From Desulfotalea sp. (lineage in GTDB: Bacteria > Desulfobacterota > Desulfobulbia > Desulfobulbales > Desulfocapsaceae), in NCBI GenBank assembly GCA_002733995.1, contig NVXR01000005.1, positions 1-64,000 of the forward strand: 64,000 bases of DNA. Reading direction: 5' to 3'. Position numbers and translations under genes: made by a program. Below the pieces are notes generated by a model. That model did not search any database and was not told where the DNA came from. It saw nothing but the letters and a program-made list of their open reading frames with translations. This document shows positions 28,753 to 38,066 of this stretch, piece after piece (position 1 is the first letter of the stretch; each line of letters starts with the position of its first letter).

Positions 28753-29805
28753 ATGGCAGATAAAAAAATAACAGTAGAAAAGCTGGCAGCACTGGTCGAC
28801 GGTGAAGTTGTGGGTGATGGTAGTTTTGTTGTCAGTGGCTTTGCACCTCTTGATGGTGCAGGTCCTACAGATATTGCATTTTTAGTAAAAGCTAAAAATT
28901 GTGCAGATATTTATGCAACTGGTGCTGGAGCTGTTGTCGTTCCAAGCGGTGTGAATGAAAAATTCACTATCCCGGTTGTGAGAGTTAAAGATCCCTATCT
29001 CGCAGCAGCTCATATTCACAATTACTTTCTTAAGGTTCCTTTTGTCGCAAAGGGTATCCATGAAAGAGCAGTCGTCGGTACCGAGTGCACGCTGGGGTCC
29101 GAAGTCACCATAGGCGCTTTTGTTGCGCTCGGGGATCGGGTCACTGTTGGTGAGCGGGTTTGCATTGAACCTGGCGTTGTAGTTGGCGATGATGTTACCA
29201 TCGGAGATGATTGTAAAATATGTTCTAATGTTAGCATCTATAAGGGCTGTATTCTTGGTAGCCGAGTCGTTCTACATTCGGGAACAGTCATTGGTAGTGA
29301 CGGTTACGGTTATGCGGTGAATGCAAGGGGTGAGCACATAAAGAGGCCCCAGGTCGGTATCGTGCGCATCGGCGATGATGTAGAAATAGGTTCAAATAGT
29401 TGTATTGACAGGGCTACCTATGGTGAGACTGTGGTGAAATCGGGTTGTAAAATTGATAACCTGGTTCAGATTGCGCACAATGTTGTCATAGGTGAAAACA
29501 GTCTCATTGTGGCCCAGGTCGGTATAGCCGGGTCGACAACTCTTGGTAGAAATGTTGTTATGGGCGGCCAGGCCGCGACAACGGGCCACTTAACAATCGG
29601 CGATGGGGTCATGGTTGCCGCAAGAGGGGCAGTTCACGCAGATCTTAAGAAAGGTTCAGTTGTTGGTGGTACTCCGGCTATTCCTATAAGACAATGGGTA
29701 AAATCGTGTGCAGTTTTTAATAAGTTGCCAGAGTTACGAAAGTTGGCCCAAAAGAACGGTAAAGCAATCGCAGCGATGGAGAGTCGCAACGAAAAAGATA
29801 AGTAG
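28753..29805 (+). CDS. lpxD: UDP-3-O-acylglucosamine N-acyltransferase
   Basis: This 350-residue left-handed beta-helix acyltransferase adds the second (N-linked) 3-hydroxyacyl chain to UDP-glucosamine in lipid A synthesis. It has an N-terminal uridine-binding domain (1-100), then hexapeptide repeats from about 105 to 320 and a C-terminal helix. The catalytic histidine is H242 in LVQIAHNVVIG. A GAGAGG site precedes the ATG. It is followed by fabZ after 17 bases, a widely conserved order. Confidence 0.96.
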   Translation: MADKKITVEKLAALVDGEVVGDGSFVVSGFAPLDGAGPTDIAFLVKAKNCADIYATGAGAVVVPSGVNEKFTIPVVRVKDPYLAAAHIHNYFLKVPFVAKGIHERAVVGTECTLGSEVTIGAFVALGDRVTVGERVCIEPGVVVGDDVTIGDDCKICSNVSIYKGCILGSRVVLHSGTVIGSDGYGYAVNARGEHIKRPQVGIVRIGDDVEIGSNSCIDRATYGETVVKSGCKIDNLVQIAHNVVIGENSLIVAQVGIAGSTTLGRNVVMGGQAATTGHLTIGDGVMVAARGAVHADLKKGSVVGGTPAIPIRQWVKSCAVFNKLPELRKLAQKNGKAIAAMESRNEKDK

Positions 29806-29822
29806 AAAGGAGAACGCGTTTC

Positions 29823-30275
29823 ATGGATGAACTTTCAGTACCGGAAAATATAGATATAGTAGAGATATTGAATCTCTTGCCCCATAGATATCCATTTGTA
29901 ATGGTAGATAGAATTCTATCACTTGAAATGGGGCAAAAGATTGTAGGGCTTAAAAACGTAACTATAAATGAACCATTTTTTCAGGGTCATTTTCCAGGTC
30001 GCCCTATTATGCCCGGTGTTTTGATTTTAGAGGGGATGGCTCAGGTCGGCGGTATTATGGCTTACTACGCCAATAAAGATGCCATTGGTAATAAGTTGCT
30101 GTTTTTTGTAGGTATAGACAAAGCGCGTTTTAGAAAACCTGTTGTGCCTGGTGATCAGCTGATCTTTACCCTTGAACTTGTGAAGAAAAAGAAATCAATA
30201 ATGGTAATGTCTGCCAAGGCTAAGGTTGACGATCAGGTGGTCGCCCAAGCGGAACTCATGGCTACTTTTACCTGA
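29823..30275 (+). CDS. fabZ: 3-hydroxyacyl-ACP dehydratase FabZ
   Basis: This 150-residue hot-dog-fold enzyme dehydrates 3-hydroxyacyl-ACP in fatty acid synthesis, competing with LpxA/LpxD for the same acyl-ACP pool. Catalytic H56 is in FQGHFPGRPIMPG and E70 in LEGMAQ. Length and start are typical. Placement between lpxD and lpxA matches many Gram-negative genomes; here a 318-base gap separates it from lpxA. Confidence 0.97.
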   Translation: MDELSVPENIDIVEILNLLPHRYPFVMVDRILSLEMGQKIVGLKNVTINEPFFQGHFPGRPIMPGVLILEGMAQVGGIMAYYANKDAIGNKLLFFVGIDKARFRKPVVPGDQLIFTLELVKKKKSIMVMSAKAKVDDQVVAQAELMATFT

Positions 30276-30593
30276 TTAGCTGATATCTTTTCCCATAAGG
30301 TTTGAAAAGAAGTATCAATTTTCAATTGAGCAATCTGGCGAGGTGGTGGGGGACTTGAGTTACAGCTGTATCTCTACTGCAAAACTTTGGCAACAAAGTA
30401 AATCCGCTAGGTGTGCTCCTCCCTGTGGGGGATGAGGGAAATAGTTCTCATTTAAATGTGAATCTTCAAAAAAATAATAGTATTAATGTAAGATGCGTTT
30501 TCGCAATTTTATATTAATATTCGAATTATGCGCCTGCAGAATTTAGCTTATACGTAGTATGTAGATATTCCTCTACGACACATATTGATTATC
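30276..30593. other. Gap between fabZ and lpxA
   Basis: About 318 bases without a gene, unusual in an otherwise tight lpxD-fabZ-lpxA order. It is AT-rich toward its 3' end and may hold a second promoter for lpxA and downstream genes. No hairpin or RNA stood out. Confidence 0.35.
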
Positions 30594-31391
30594 ATGGCAA
30601 TACATCACACAGCAGTTGTTGATCCAAAGGCAGAGCTTGATCCCTCCGTTCAGGTCGGTCCTTACGCAGTTATAGAAGAGGGAGTAATTATTGGTGTGGA
30701 CTCAGTAATCAAAGCCCACGCGGTTGTGTCTGGACCGACTATTATTGGTGAACGTAATGTGATTGGATCCTTCGCAATGGTTGGTGGTGCGCCCCAGGAT
30801 CTTGCTTATAACGGCGAACCTACTGAGCTCATTATCGGCAATGACAATCATATTCGCGAGTATGCATCTATTCACCGTGGCACCCCAACGGGAAGAAAAA
30901 AGACCACCATCGGTAACGGAAATTTACTCATGGCCTATACCCATGTTGCCCACGATTGTAAAATTGGTAACAAAGTGATTATGGCCAATGTTGCAACACT
31001 GGCGGGTCACGTGGAAGTAGGTGATAATGCTTCTATCGGTGGGCTTGTGGCAGTTCATCAGTTTTGCCGGATTGGTACCTTTAGTTACATTGGTGGAGTG
31101 TCGGGTCTCAGCCTTGATGTACCTCCTTTTGTTATTATTGCTGGAACCCGTAATCGTATGCGAATATCCGGTATTAACAAGGTTGGTCTCAGACGTAATG
31201 GTTTTAAGCGGGAGACCATTCAAAATCTAGATAAGGCATTTCGGATCATTTTCCGTTCTCCAAATCTGCTTATGAAAGACGCTATTGAAGTGGCAAAAAA
31301 GGAATTCCCTGATTGTCCGGAAGTTCAGGTTTTGGTCAAGTTTTTTGAAGACTCAAAGCGTGGTGTTGCCAAACAGACTATAGAAGATTGA
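30594..31391 (+). CDS. lpxA: UDP-N-acetylglucosamine O-acyltransferase
   Basis: This 265-residue beta-helix acyltransferase carries out the first step of lipid A synthesis. Hexapeptide repeats fill residues 1-185, with the catalytic base H120 in YTHVAHDCKIGN and substrate motif GGAPQDLAY (64-72). The C-terminal helical domain is present. The ATG (MAIHHTAVV) is chosen over an in-frame TTG three codons earlier. No strong ribosome site was seen. It is followed after ten bases by lpxI. Confidence 0.96.
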   Translation: MAIHHTAVVDPKAELDPSVQVGPYAVIEEGVIIGVDSVIKAHAVVSGPTIIGERNVIGSFAMVGGAPQDLAYNGEPTELIIGNDNHIREYASIHRGTPTGRKKTTIGNGNLLMAYTHVAHDCKIGNKVIMANVATLAGHVEVGDNASIGGLVAVHQFCRIGTFSYIGGVSGLSLDVPPFVIIAGTRNRMRISGINKVGLRRNGFKRETIQNLDKAFRIIFRSPNLLMKDAIEVAKKEFPDCPEVQVLVKFFEDSKRGVAKQTIED

Positions 31392-31401
31392 TAGCCACGT
31401 T

Positions 31402-32247
31402 ATGTCTATTTCCATGGAAAATATTGGTATAATTGCAGGCGGTGGACAGTTTCCAGAGCTTTTTATTAAAGCTGCTAAAAAAGCTGGTCGCCGTGTTGTG
31501 TTGATTGCTCACAAGGGTGAGACCTCGGAAAGTGTTGCCAAGGCTGCAGATGCTGTCTGTTGGATTAAACTTGGACAGCTCGGGAAGTTGCTCTCTTTTT
31601 TTAAGGCGCAGGGAGTAAAGGAGACTGTGTTCCTTGGTACTATTACCAAAACAAAGATATTTCGTGATATTCTTCCTGATTTTAAGGCCTTGACCCTATG
31701 GAATAAAATCGACCGCAAGCAAGATGATGCAATCTTGCGTGCAATCGCCGGAGCTATTGAAGCGGAAGGTATTGCAGTCCTTGAGTCCACCCTTTATCTG
31801 CAAGATTTACTTTTTCCAGCAGGTATACTCACCAAGGCGAAACCTAATAAACAACAACGACTAGATATTGAATTTGGCTGGCAAAATGCGCGGGCTATCG
31901 GTGCGCTAGATATTGGGCAGTGTGTTGTGGTACGAAACTGTACTGTACTTGCTGTCGAGGCAATTGAAGGAACCGATGCGGCTATTTTGCGGGGTGGAGA
32001 GCTGGCTAAAGAAAAATGTGTTGTTGTGAAGGTCAAAAAGCCGGGCCAGGATTTTCGTTTTGACCTCCCGGCAACAGGTCATGCAACTATTACTACTCTA
32101 AAGAATGTAAAAGGGGCGGTGCTTGCTGTAGAGGCCGGTCAGTCTCTTCTTTTTGATCGTGAGAAAATGGTTGCAGAGGCCAATAGTGCCGGAATCGTTG
32201 TGGTGGGTGTCAGAGAAAATGATGACGGTACGCTAGAGATAGGCTAA
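31402..32247 (+). CDS. lpxI: UDP-2,3-diacylglucosamine diphosphatase LpxI
   Basis: This 281-residue DUF1009 protein hydrolyses UDP-2,3-diacylglucosamine to lipid X plus UMP, the role played by LpxH in Escherichia coli. It begins with NIGIIAGGGQFPELF, then has FLGTITKTKIF, DDAILRAIAG and the C-terminal LRGGELAKEKCVVVKVKKPGQD-type region, with VEAIEGTDAAI, characteristic of LpxI. Length fits the family (about 270-290). It is directly downstream of lpxA, as in many LpxI-containing genomes. It possibly starts at the second Met (codon 5). Confidence 0.94.
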   Translation: MSISMENIGIIAGGGQFPELFIKAAKKAGRRVVLIAHKGETSESVAKAADAVCWIKLGQLGKLLSFFKAQGVKETVFLGTITKTKIFRDILPDFKALTLWNKIDRKQDDAILRAIAGAIEAEGIAVLESTLYLQDLLFPAGILTKAKPNKQQRLDIEFGWQNARAIGALDIGQCVVVRNCTVLAVEAIEGTDAAILRGGELAKEKCVVVKVKKPGQDFRFDLPATGHATITTLKNVKGAVLAVEAGQSLLFDREKMVAEANSAGIVVVGVRENDDGTLEIG

Positions 32248-32309
32248 GATGAATATTGAGGTGTCCTGTTGGTTGTTTTGATACGTTCTAATTGCGCTGG
32301 AGTCTTTCT

Positions 32310-33197
32310 ATGCAAGCAATGATTCTAGCGGCTGGATTAGGTACGAGATTGCTTCCCCATACCAGCATTCGGCCCAAACCTCTCTTCCCAATTCTGAATA
32401 CCCCCCTGTTGCTTTTGACGATTGAGAGGCTGAAGAATTTTGGTTTTGATCACATAATCGTCAACTGTCATCACTTGAGAGAACAGATTGTGGCAGTTCT
32501 TGGCTCATATCAAGGCGTGGTTGTCATAGAAGAGGAAAAAATTCTCGGAACGGGCGGTGGGCTTCGTGGCGCATTGCCCCTGATGAAAGATGAACCTATA
32601 CTGGTAACTAATGGCGATATCTATCATACCGTTAATTTATTAGAATTTTACAATTATCATAGCAGGAATAAGCATAGAATTACCTTAGCTATGCATGATT
32701 TTCCCCGTTTTAATACGGTTGCAATGAATGGTGATACTGTAGATGTGTTTGCAGAAAATAAGACATTACCTCAGCTCGCCTATACCGGTCTACAGGTCGT
32801 TGAACCTGACCTCCTGCAAGACATAGAAGAGGGTAAGTCTTCTTGCATCGTTGACCATTACAGGAAACTACTGGTAAGAGGTGTGCAGATAGATACCCTG
32901 CGAGTTGATGGCTGTCATTGGACCGATATGGGAACCGTGGATGATTATCTTGCCCTGCACGAAGGCTTGTTGTCCGGAAAGATTCCATGCTGGCGGGAAG
33001 CTGGCGAAGTAAGAAAACCATACTGTATAGCAACACGGGCTAAACTTTCTCCCCATGTAGAGTTAAAAGATTGGGTGTCTATTGGGGAGGCGAGGATTGG
33101 AGATAAAACTCGCCTGCAGCGTTGTGTGGTTTGGGATAATATAGTCGTGCATGCTGGAAAGGAAATAAGGGATACAATTGTCTCAGCAGACGTGTAG
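32310..33197 (+). CDS. Sugar-1-phosphate nucleotidyltransferase, MurU-like
   Basis: This 295-residue nucleotidyltransferase has MILAAGLGTRLLPHT and the RPKPLFP lysine motif (22-28), GTGGG for nucleotide binding, the TNGDIYH metal motif and GCHWTDMGT near the end of the catalytic domain. The last about 70 residues resemble the beta-helix tail of such enzymes (VSIGEARIGDKTRL). The MurU branch makes UDP-MurNAc from MurNAc-1-phosphate. The next gene is an AmgK-like kinase, as in Pseudomonas amgK-murU, which supports this role; a mannose- or glucose-1-phosphate enzyme cannot be excluded. I start it at ATG 32310, after CTGGAG, not at an upstream TTG. Confidence 0.85.
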   Translation: MQAMILAAGLGTRLLPHTSIRPKPLFPILNTPLLLLTIERLKNFGFDHIIVNCHHLREQIVAVLGSYQGVVVIEEEKILGTGGGLRGALPLMKDEPILVTNGDIYHTVNLLEFYNYHSRNKHRITLAMHDFPRFNTVAMNGDTVDVFAENKTLPQLAYTGLQVVEPDLLQDIEEGKSSCIVDHYRKLLVRGVQIDTLRVDGCHWTDMGTVDDYLALHEGLLSGKIPCWREAGEVRKPYCIATRAKLSPHVELKDWVSIGEARIGDKTRLQRCVVWDNIVVHAGKEIRDTIVSADV

Positions 33198-33246
33198 AGG
33201 CAATGGTGCAATTGGTGGTCAGAGAGTTAGTATAGATAATAAAGTG

Positions 33247-34305
33247 ATGTCTTCTTATAGTGATAAAGAAATAATTGCGCTTGCCATAGTGCTTTTGCAA
33301 GACAAAGGTTTACTGGCAGCATCCGATATAGCGAGTAAACGTCTGCTGGTTGATGTTATCGCAAGTGATGGTTCTACCAGAAGGTTTTGGCGTTTTGCGC
33401 TAGGCAAGACACCTCTTTGTATCGTTGTAGCACCACTTACTGCCAGTGAAGTTGAGCTAAAGGAATCGAGGTCGGCGTGGTGTATTGGCAGACATCTTTA
33501 TGCAAAGGGATGTTCTGTACCCCAGCTATTTGCTTGGCATGAAGAGTCGGGTTTGCTTGTATTTGATGATCTTGGTGATAGGCGGCTTCACAGTGTGATT
33601 GTACCAGAAAATGGTACAACTGACCGAGTGAGGGTGAGGGAACAGTACGTTGAAGTTATTTGTAAGCTTGTACATATGCAGATAGAAGGTGCAGTTGATT
33701 TTGAATCTGACTGGTGCTGGGACGGGGATTGCTATAATAAAGAATTGATGCTGGAGAGAGAGTCTGGCTATTTTTTAAGTGCATTCTGGCATGGCCTGTT
33801 ACAGCATAATATGCCTGAAGGCATCCTTGACGAATGTCAATACTTAGCCGAACTTGCTGCTAAAGCCCCAGCCGATTATTTTTTACATCGAGACTTTCAG
33901 TCACGCAATATAATGATTGCAGATGGTGTCCCGAAGTTTATCGATTTTCAGGGCGGACGTTTGGGGCCACTTGGTTATGATCTGGCAAGTTTACTTATTG
34001 ACCCATACACTGCACTGGATTATGCCATGCAGGAAGAGCTGGAAGATATTTACATAAGTGAAATGTCAAGATATGTAAAATTAGATTCATCTGTATTTCG
34101 TAAAGAGTTTCATGCGCTGGCACTACAGAGAAATCTGCAAATTATTGGTGCTTTTTCGTTTTTATCGCAGGTCCGTGGCAAGTCTTTTTTTGCCAGCTAT
34201 TTACAGCCAGCTCTACAGGTAGCAAAGTATAGATTGGAACAGCCAATTTTTGCGGATTTTCCTCTCTTGAAATCTATGATAGATCATGGTCTGACTTGTA
34301 TTTAG
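33247..34305 (+). CDS. Aminoglycoside phosphotransferase-fold sugar kinase, AmgK-like
   Basis: This 352-residue protein has the eukaryotic-like kinase/APH fold: the catalytic loop HRDFQSRNIMI and metal motif FIDFQGGRLGPLGYDLASLL, both hallmark features of the COG3178 group that includes anomeric MurNAc/GlcNAc kinase AmgK. Next to the MurU-like gene, it probably phosphorylates MurNAc (or GlcNAc) at C1, feeding UDP-MurNAc and bypassing de novo synthesis. The N-terminus is unclear: ATG 33247 has no ribosome site, and an in-frame TTG at 33178 preceded by AAGGGA would overlap the previous gene by 20 bases. Confidence 0.82.
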   Translation: MSSYSDKEIIALAIVLLQDKGLLAASDIASKRLLVDVIASDGSTRRFWRFALGKTPLCIVVAPLTASEVELKESRSAWCIGRHLYAKGCSVPQLFAWHEESGLLVFDDLGDRRLHSVIVPENGTTDRVRVREQYVEVICKLVHMQIEGAVDFESDWCWDGDCYNKELMLERESGYFLSAFWHGLLQHNMPEGILDECQYLAELAAKAPADYFLHRDFQSRNIMIADGVPKFIDFQGGRLGPLGYDLASLLIDPYTALDYAMQEELEDIYISEMSRYVKLDSSVFRKEFHALALQRNLQIIGAFSFLSQVRGKSFFASYLQPALQVAKYRLEQPIFADFPLLKSMIDHGLTCI

Positions 34306-34532
34306 CCCGTATGTTAACACAAATGTATTGTTGTCAGGTAGGTGAGTAATGACTTTAAATTACATCAATGCCTGCCTGAAAATACGGTTTAAACCCTTTA
34401 TAATAATTTTCTAAAGGTAGGTTTATCCACGTATTTATAAAGTTTCGATCTATTCAGGTTAGGTCGAACATAGCAGAAGTTTTGCCACTAAACATGACCC
34501 TTAGGGTCTCTTTTACCCCAGGAATTTGAAAT

Positions 34533-35882
34533 ATGTCTGAAAATGAAAATCTGCCAATTGTCGCTCTTATAGGAAGACCTAATGTTGGCAAATCCACACT
34601 TTTTAATAGGATCACCAAATCTCGCAAAGCATTGGTGGATCCTACGCCTGGTGTAACAAGAGATCGCCATTATGACCGTGTTATGTGGGAAGATAAGGGC
34701 TTTATTCTGGTCGATACTGGCGGTATTGATGATAATCCAGAAGATGTTTTGGTTCATCATATTCGTGAGCAGGCACTCATGGCCATTGAAGAGGCAGATA
34801 TTATACTTTTTTTGATGGATGGGAAAGAGGGTATTACTCCTGCTGATTGGGAGATTGTTGACCTACTCCGTTGCACGCAAAAACCGGTATTTCATCTTGT
34901 CAATAAAGTAGATAGCCCTGAAAGGGAGATTGAACTGCTCTCGCAATTTTACGAGCTGGGCGTTGAGGACTTATGGCCTGTTTCCGCAGAACATAGTTTC
35001 GGTTTTCGTACGCTTATGGATGGACTGTGTAATTCGATTGTGACCAGTGATGCAACCATTGACCTCCCCGATGAGACAGTAAAAGTTGCATTTTTTGGAC
35101 GTCCTAACGTAGGGAAATCATCAATAATTAATATGATTCTTGGTGAGGAGCGTATGGTGGTATCCGAAGTCTCCGGGACCACAAGAGACAGCGTTGATAC
35201 CCTGGTTACCAGGGGGAAATATAGCTACTTCTTTATCGATACAGCCGGGATCAGAAGAAAGGGAAAGACTAAGGAAAAATTGGAGAAATTCAGTATCCTT
35301 AAGTCCCTTGCCGCCATGGCAAGATGTGACGTGGCAGTCGTACTCATCGATGCTGATGAAGGTATTACAGAGCAGGATACCAAGGTAATTGGTTATGTCC
35401 TTGACCAGGGAAAGGGGCTTATTGTACTCATTAACAAATGGGATCTTTTACAAGGGAACAAAAAGAGACAGGAAGCGGTGGTTGGCGATGTCGCGAGGCT
35501 ACTCCCTTTTGTAGGCTTTGCTCCCCTGCTTAATGTGTCCGCAGTGACCGGGTATGGTATAAAACGACTCTTTCCTACCATTGGTTCTGTATACAGACAG
35601 TACAGTGCGACCTTCCCCACATCTGCACTTAATCGCCTGCTCATTGATGCGGTTGATAAACACTCGCCACCTATTTACAAAAACAAGAGATTAAAATTTT
35701 ATTACACTTCGCAGATAGGAACCTGTCCACCGAAATTTGTCATTATGACAAATTCATACAAAGGGGTTCACTTTTCTTATGAAAGGTATTTAACAAATCA
35801 GTTCAGAGATGGGCTGGGTCTGGATAAGGTACCTATAAAACTTATCTTTAAAGATAAGAGCGGCCAGCGTCAGGATGGATAA
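34533..35882 (+). CDS. der: Ribosome-biogenesis GTPase Der (EngA)
   Basis: This 449-residue protein has two tandem GTPase domains and a C-terminal KH-like domain, needed for 50S ribosome assembly. The first domain carries GRPNVGKST (15-23), DTGGI and NKVD. The second carries GRPNVGKSS, DTAGIRRKGK and NKWD. The end is the conserved TSQIGTCPPKFVIMTN region. The gene ends in a strong terminator. It is probably expressed from its own promoter in the 227-base gap after the AmgK-like gene. Confidence 0.98.
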   Translation: MSENENLPIVALIGRPNVGKSTLFNRITKSRKALVDPTPGVTRDRHYDRVMWEDKGFILVDTGGIDDNPEDVLVHHIREQALMAIEEADIILFLMDGKEGITPADWEIVDLLRCTQKPVFHLVNKVDSPEREIELLSQFYELGVEDLWPVSAEHSFGFRTLMDGLCNSIVTSDATIDLPDETVKVAFFGRPNVGKSSIINMILGEERMVVSEVSGTTRDSVDTLVTRGKYSYFFIDTAGIRRKGKTKEKLEKFSILKSLAAMARCDVAVVLIDADEGITEQDTKVIGYVLDQGKGLIVLINKWDLLQGNKKRQEAVVGDVARLLPFVGFAPLLNVSAVTGYGIKRLFPTIGSVYRQYSATFPTSALNRLLIDAVDKHSPPIYKNKRLKFYYTSQIGTCPPKFVIMTNSYKGVHFSYERYLTNQFRDGLGLDKVPIKLIFKDKSGQRQDG

Positions 35883-35883
35883 C

Positions 35884-35922
35884 AAAACGGGAGAGTCTTT
35901 TAAGACTCTCCCGTTTTTTTTT
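35884..35922. terminator. Bidirectional terminator between der and the aminotransferase gene
   Basis: ACGGGAGAGTCTT and AAGACTCTCCCGT pair perfectly, flanked by AAAA on the left and a run of nine Ts on the right. It ends der on the plus strand and the convergent aminotransferase transcript on the minus strand. Confidence 0.92.
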
Positions 35923-35949
35923 ATCTTCTAAATGACCAGTTAGTGGATT

Positions 35950-37137
35950 TTATAATTTCGACACATTTGCCATCGTACGTTTAAAACCTGCAAGTGAATT
36001 TATAATCACTTCGTCGGGTACACAAAAGGCAAGACGGATGTAGCCGGGTGAACCAAATCCTACTCCTGGGACGGCTAGAATTTTTTCTTTCTGCAACATT
36101 GCGACAAACTTTACGTCATCTGCGATAGGGGATTTTGGGAAAACATAAAAGGCACCCTTTGGCTCATTGAATTCAATTCCGGTCTCGGTGAGAATATTGC
36201 AGATAAGCTCTTTTCGTTTTGCGTAAAGGCCGATGTCAACACTCTCGTTTTGTAGCTCAGCGACAACACGCTGCATGAGAGCTGGTGCGTTGACAAAACC
36301 AAGAATTCTATTGGCGAGAGTCAAGGCCTCAAGGAGTTGTGGCTTGTCGTTAATGCTAGGGTGTACTGCGAGGTAACCTATTCGTTCTCCGGGAAGCGAT
36401 AAATCTTTAGAGTAGGACGATATGACAATACTATTGGTGTAGGCCTTAAAGATAGATGGAACCTTGTGGTTATTGAAGGTTATTTTTCTATAGGGCTCAT
36501 CCGCCAGCATAAAGATGACACGGTCAAATTTTTCTTCTGATCTTTTCAGTAGTTCACCGAGTTCACCGAGGGCCTTGGCAGAATATATCTGGCCACATGG
36601 GTTGTTGGGACTATTGATTATTATAGCCCGGGTTTTCTCGTTTATTGCGGCTTCTATAGCGTTAAGATCCAAATTAAATTCATCGTCTGTTGCCACAATT
36701 TTTGCAACACCGCCGTGGTTATCGATGTAAAAGCCGTACTCTACAAAATAAGGGGCGAGGATAATAACCTCATCGCCTGGGTTGAGGATAGATTTCATGA
36801 CGATATTCAATCCACCCGCAGCACCGCAGCTCATGAGCATATCATCTTTGGTTACGGTTATCTCTTGCTCTACGGACATCCGTTTGGCGATAGCTTCACG
36901 AACCCAAGGGTAGCCGCTATTGGGCATATAAGAATGGACGCCAGGGCTTGTGTCTTCAATGATCTCTTTAATTACCCGACTGTACGCTTTGGGGGGCGGA
37001 GCGTCAGGATTACCAAGACTGAAGTCATAGACATTTTCAGCACCGTGTTCAGCCTTCATACGAGCGCCTTCTTCAAACATCTGGCGGATCCATGACGATT
37101 TTTTAGCGAACACTCTCATTTTATCAGAAACGGACAT
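35950..37137 (-). CDS. Class I/II pyridoxal-phosphate aminotransferase
   Basis: This 395-residue fold-I PLP enzyme has a PLP-binding lysine at K244 in SSYSKDLSLPGERIGY, the NSPNNPCG motif (175-182), the ADEPY region (212-216) and SLGNPD near the N-terminus. It belongs to the aspartate/aromatic/alanine aminotransferase group; the exact amino donor cannot be settled from sequence. A clear AGAGGAA ribosome site precedes the ATG. It is the last gene of a minus-strand run ftsY-djlA-aminotransferase, with 67 bases to djlA. Confidence 0.9.
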   Translation of the reverse strand: MSVSDKMRVFAKKSSWIRQMFEEGARMKAEHGAENVYDFSLGNPDAPPPKAYSRVIKEIIEDTSPGVHSYMPNSGYPWVREAIAKRMSVEQEITVTKDDMLMSCGAAGGLNIVMKSILNPGDEVIILAPYFVEYGFYIDNHGGVAKIVATDDEFNLDLNAIEAAINEKTRAIIINSPNNPCGQIYSAKALGELGELLKRSEEKFDRVIFMLADEPYRKITFNNHKVPSIFKAYTNSIVISSYSKDLSLPGERIGYLAVHPSINDKPQLLEALTLANRILGFVNAPALMQRVVAELQNESVDIGLYAKRKELICNILTETGIEFNEPKGAFYVFPKSPIADDVKFVAMLQKEKILAVPGVGFGSPGYIRLAFCVPDEVIINSLAGFKRTMANVSKL

Positions 37138-37204
37138 TTCTTTTCCTCTCTATTGGGTTAAAGCTCAAACAGTACTCTGTTATTTTTTGGCTACGGGTAG
37201 AATC

Positions 37205-38032
37205 CTACAGTTTCTTCAAATAGTCGTTGGCGGCATTAATTTCCTTCATCTTTTCCTCTGCAATGGCTCTAAATTCGTCGCCAAGGTGTCGTACTTTGTC
37301 CGGGTGATATTGCATGCTGAGCTTTCTGTATGCCTTCTTAATAACTTCGGCAGAGGCACCTTTTTCAAGACCAAGGGTCGCATAGTGCTTTGCCGATTGA
37401 TCAACGCCTGAATCGGTTGAATATTGCTGGCGATATCTGTATTTAGCCTCGACAGTCCTTTGGTCATATTCTGGGATATCAAGATAAGAGGCAATGTATT
37501 GTGCAATCTTCAGTTCATCGTCGGGCACATCTCTCTTGGTGTACAGAACCTGATAAACGAGTTCCAGAAGAATAAGTCTTGGTTCGTAGGCAAAGGTTGA
37601 TTTAAATTCCTGGAGTAGGTCGTCCAGCGACTGTGTAGAATTTGCGGCCTCTTTAATATGTTCTTTGACCCAATACATCTGTGTTTGACTGTATCGCAGG
37701 TTAATTTGAAAGAACCTGTGGATGGTCTGTACCTCATCTCTGGTTATCCGGCCGTCAATTTTGGCGGTGTGGATGAGGATGTTTACCAGCAACCAAACAA
37801 ACCTATTATGGCTTTCGGTCTGTGATTGTTCGTAATGAACAACCTTCTTTTTCACCCAGTAGGAAAAACCCCAAAACAGCGCCACAAAAACAAGAATACC
37901 GGCAAAACCAGTATAGATGAGCGTACCTAAAAACGAGATAAGACCGGAGGCTCCGCCTGTCAGAAAAACAAGGGCCAGAATAATAAGGAGACATCCGCCA
38001 CATCCTGGCTTTTGCTGTCGTTGATATTGCAT
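37205..38032 (-). CDS. djlA: DjlA-like membrane-anchored J-domain protein
   Basis: The protein has 275 residues. Residues 10-60 contain two hydrophobic segments, so it is anchored in the inner membrane. Residues about 75-195 match a TerB/DjlA-like helical domain (TAKIDGRITRDEVQ). The C-terminal residues 215-275 are a J domain with HPD in QYHPDKVRH, which activates DnaK ATPase. E. coli DjlA has the same order. Its place 34 bases downstream of ftsY may link it to membrane targeting, but this is only suggested by the context. Confidence 0.88.
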   Translation of the reverse strand: MQYQRQQKPGCGGCLLIILALVFLTGGASGLISFLGTLIYTGFAGILVFVALFWGFSYWVKKKVVHYEQSQTESHNRFVWLLVNILIHTAKIDGRITRDEVQTIHRFFQINLRYSQTQMYWVKEHIKEAANSTQSLDDLLQEFKSTFAYEPRLILLELVYQVLYTKRDVPDDELKIAQYIASYLDIPEYDQRTVEAKYRYRQQYSTDSGVDQSAKHYATLGLEKGASAEVIKKAYRKLSMQYHPDKVRHLGDEFRAIAEEKMKEINAANDYLKKL

Positions 38033-38066
38033 GGGTTTTATTTAATAGTGGAAAAGTTAAGTGAAA

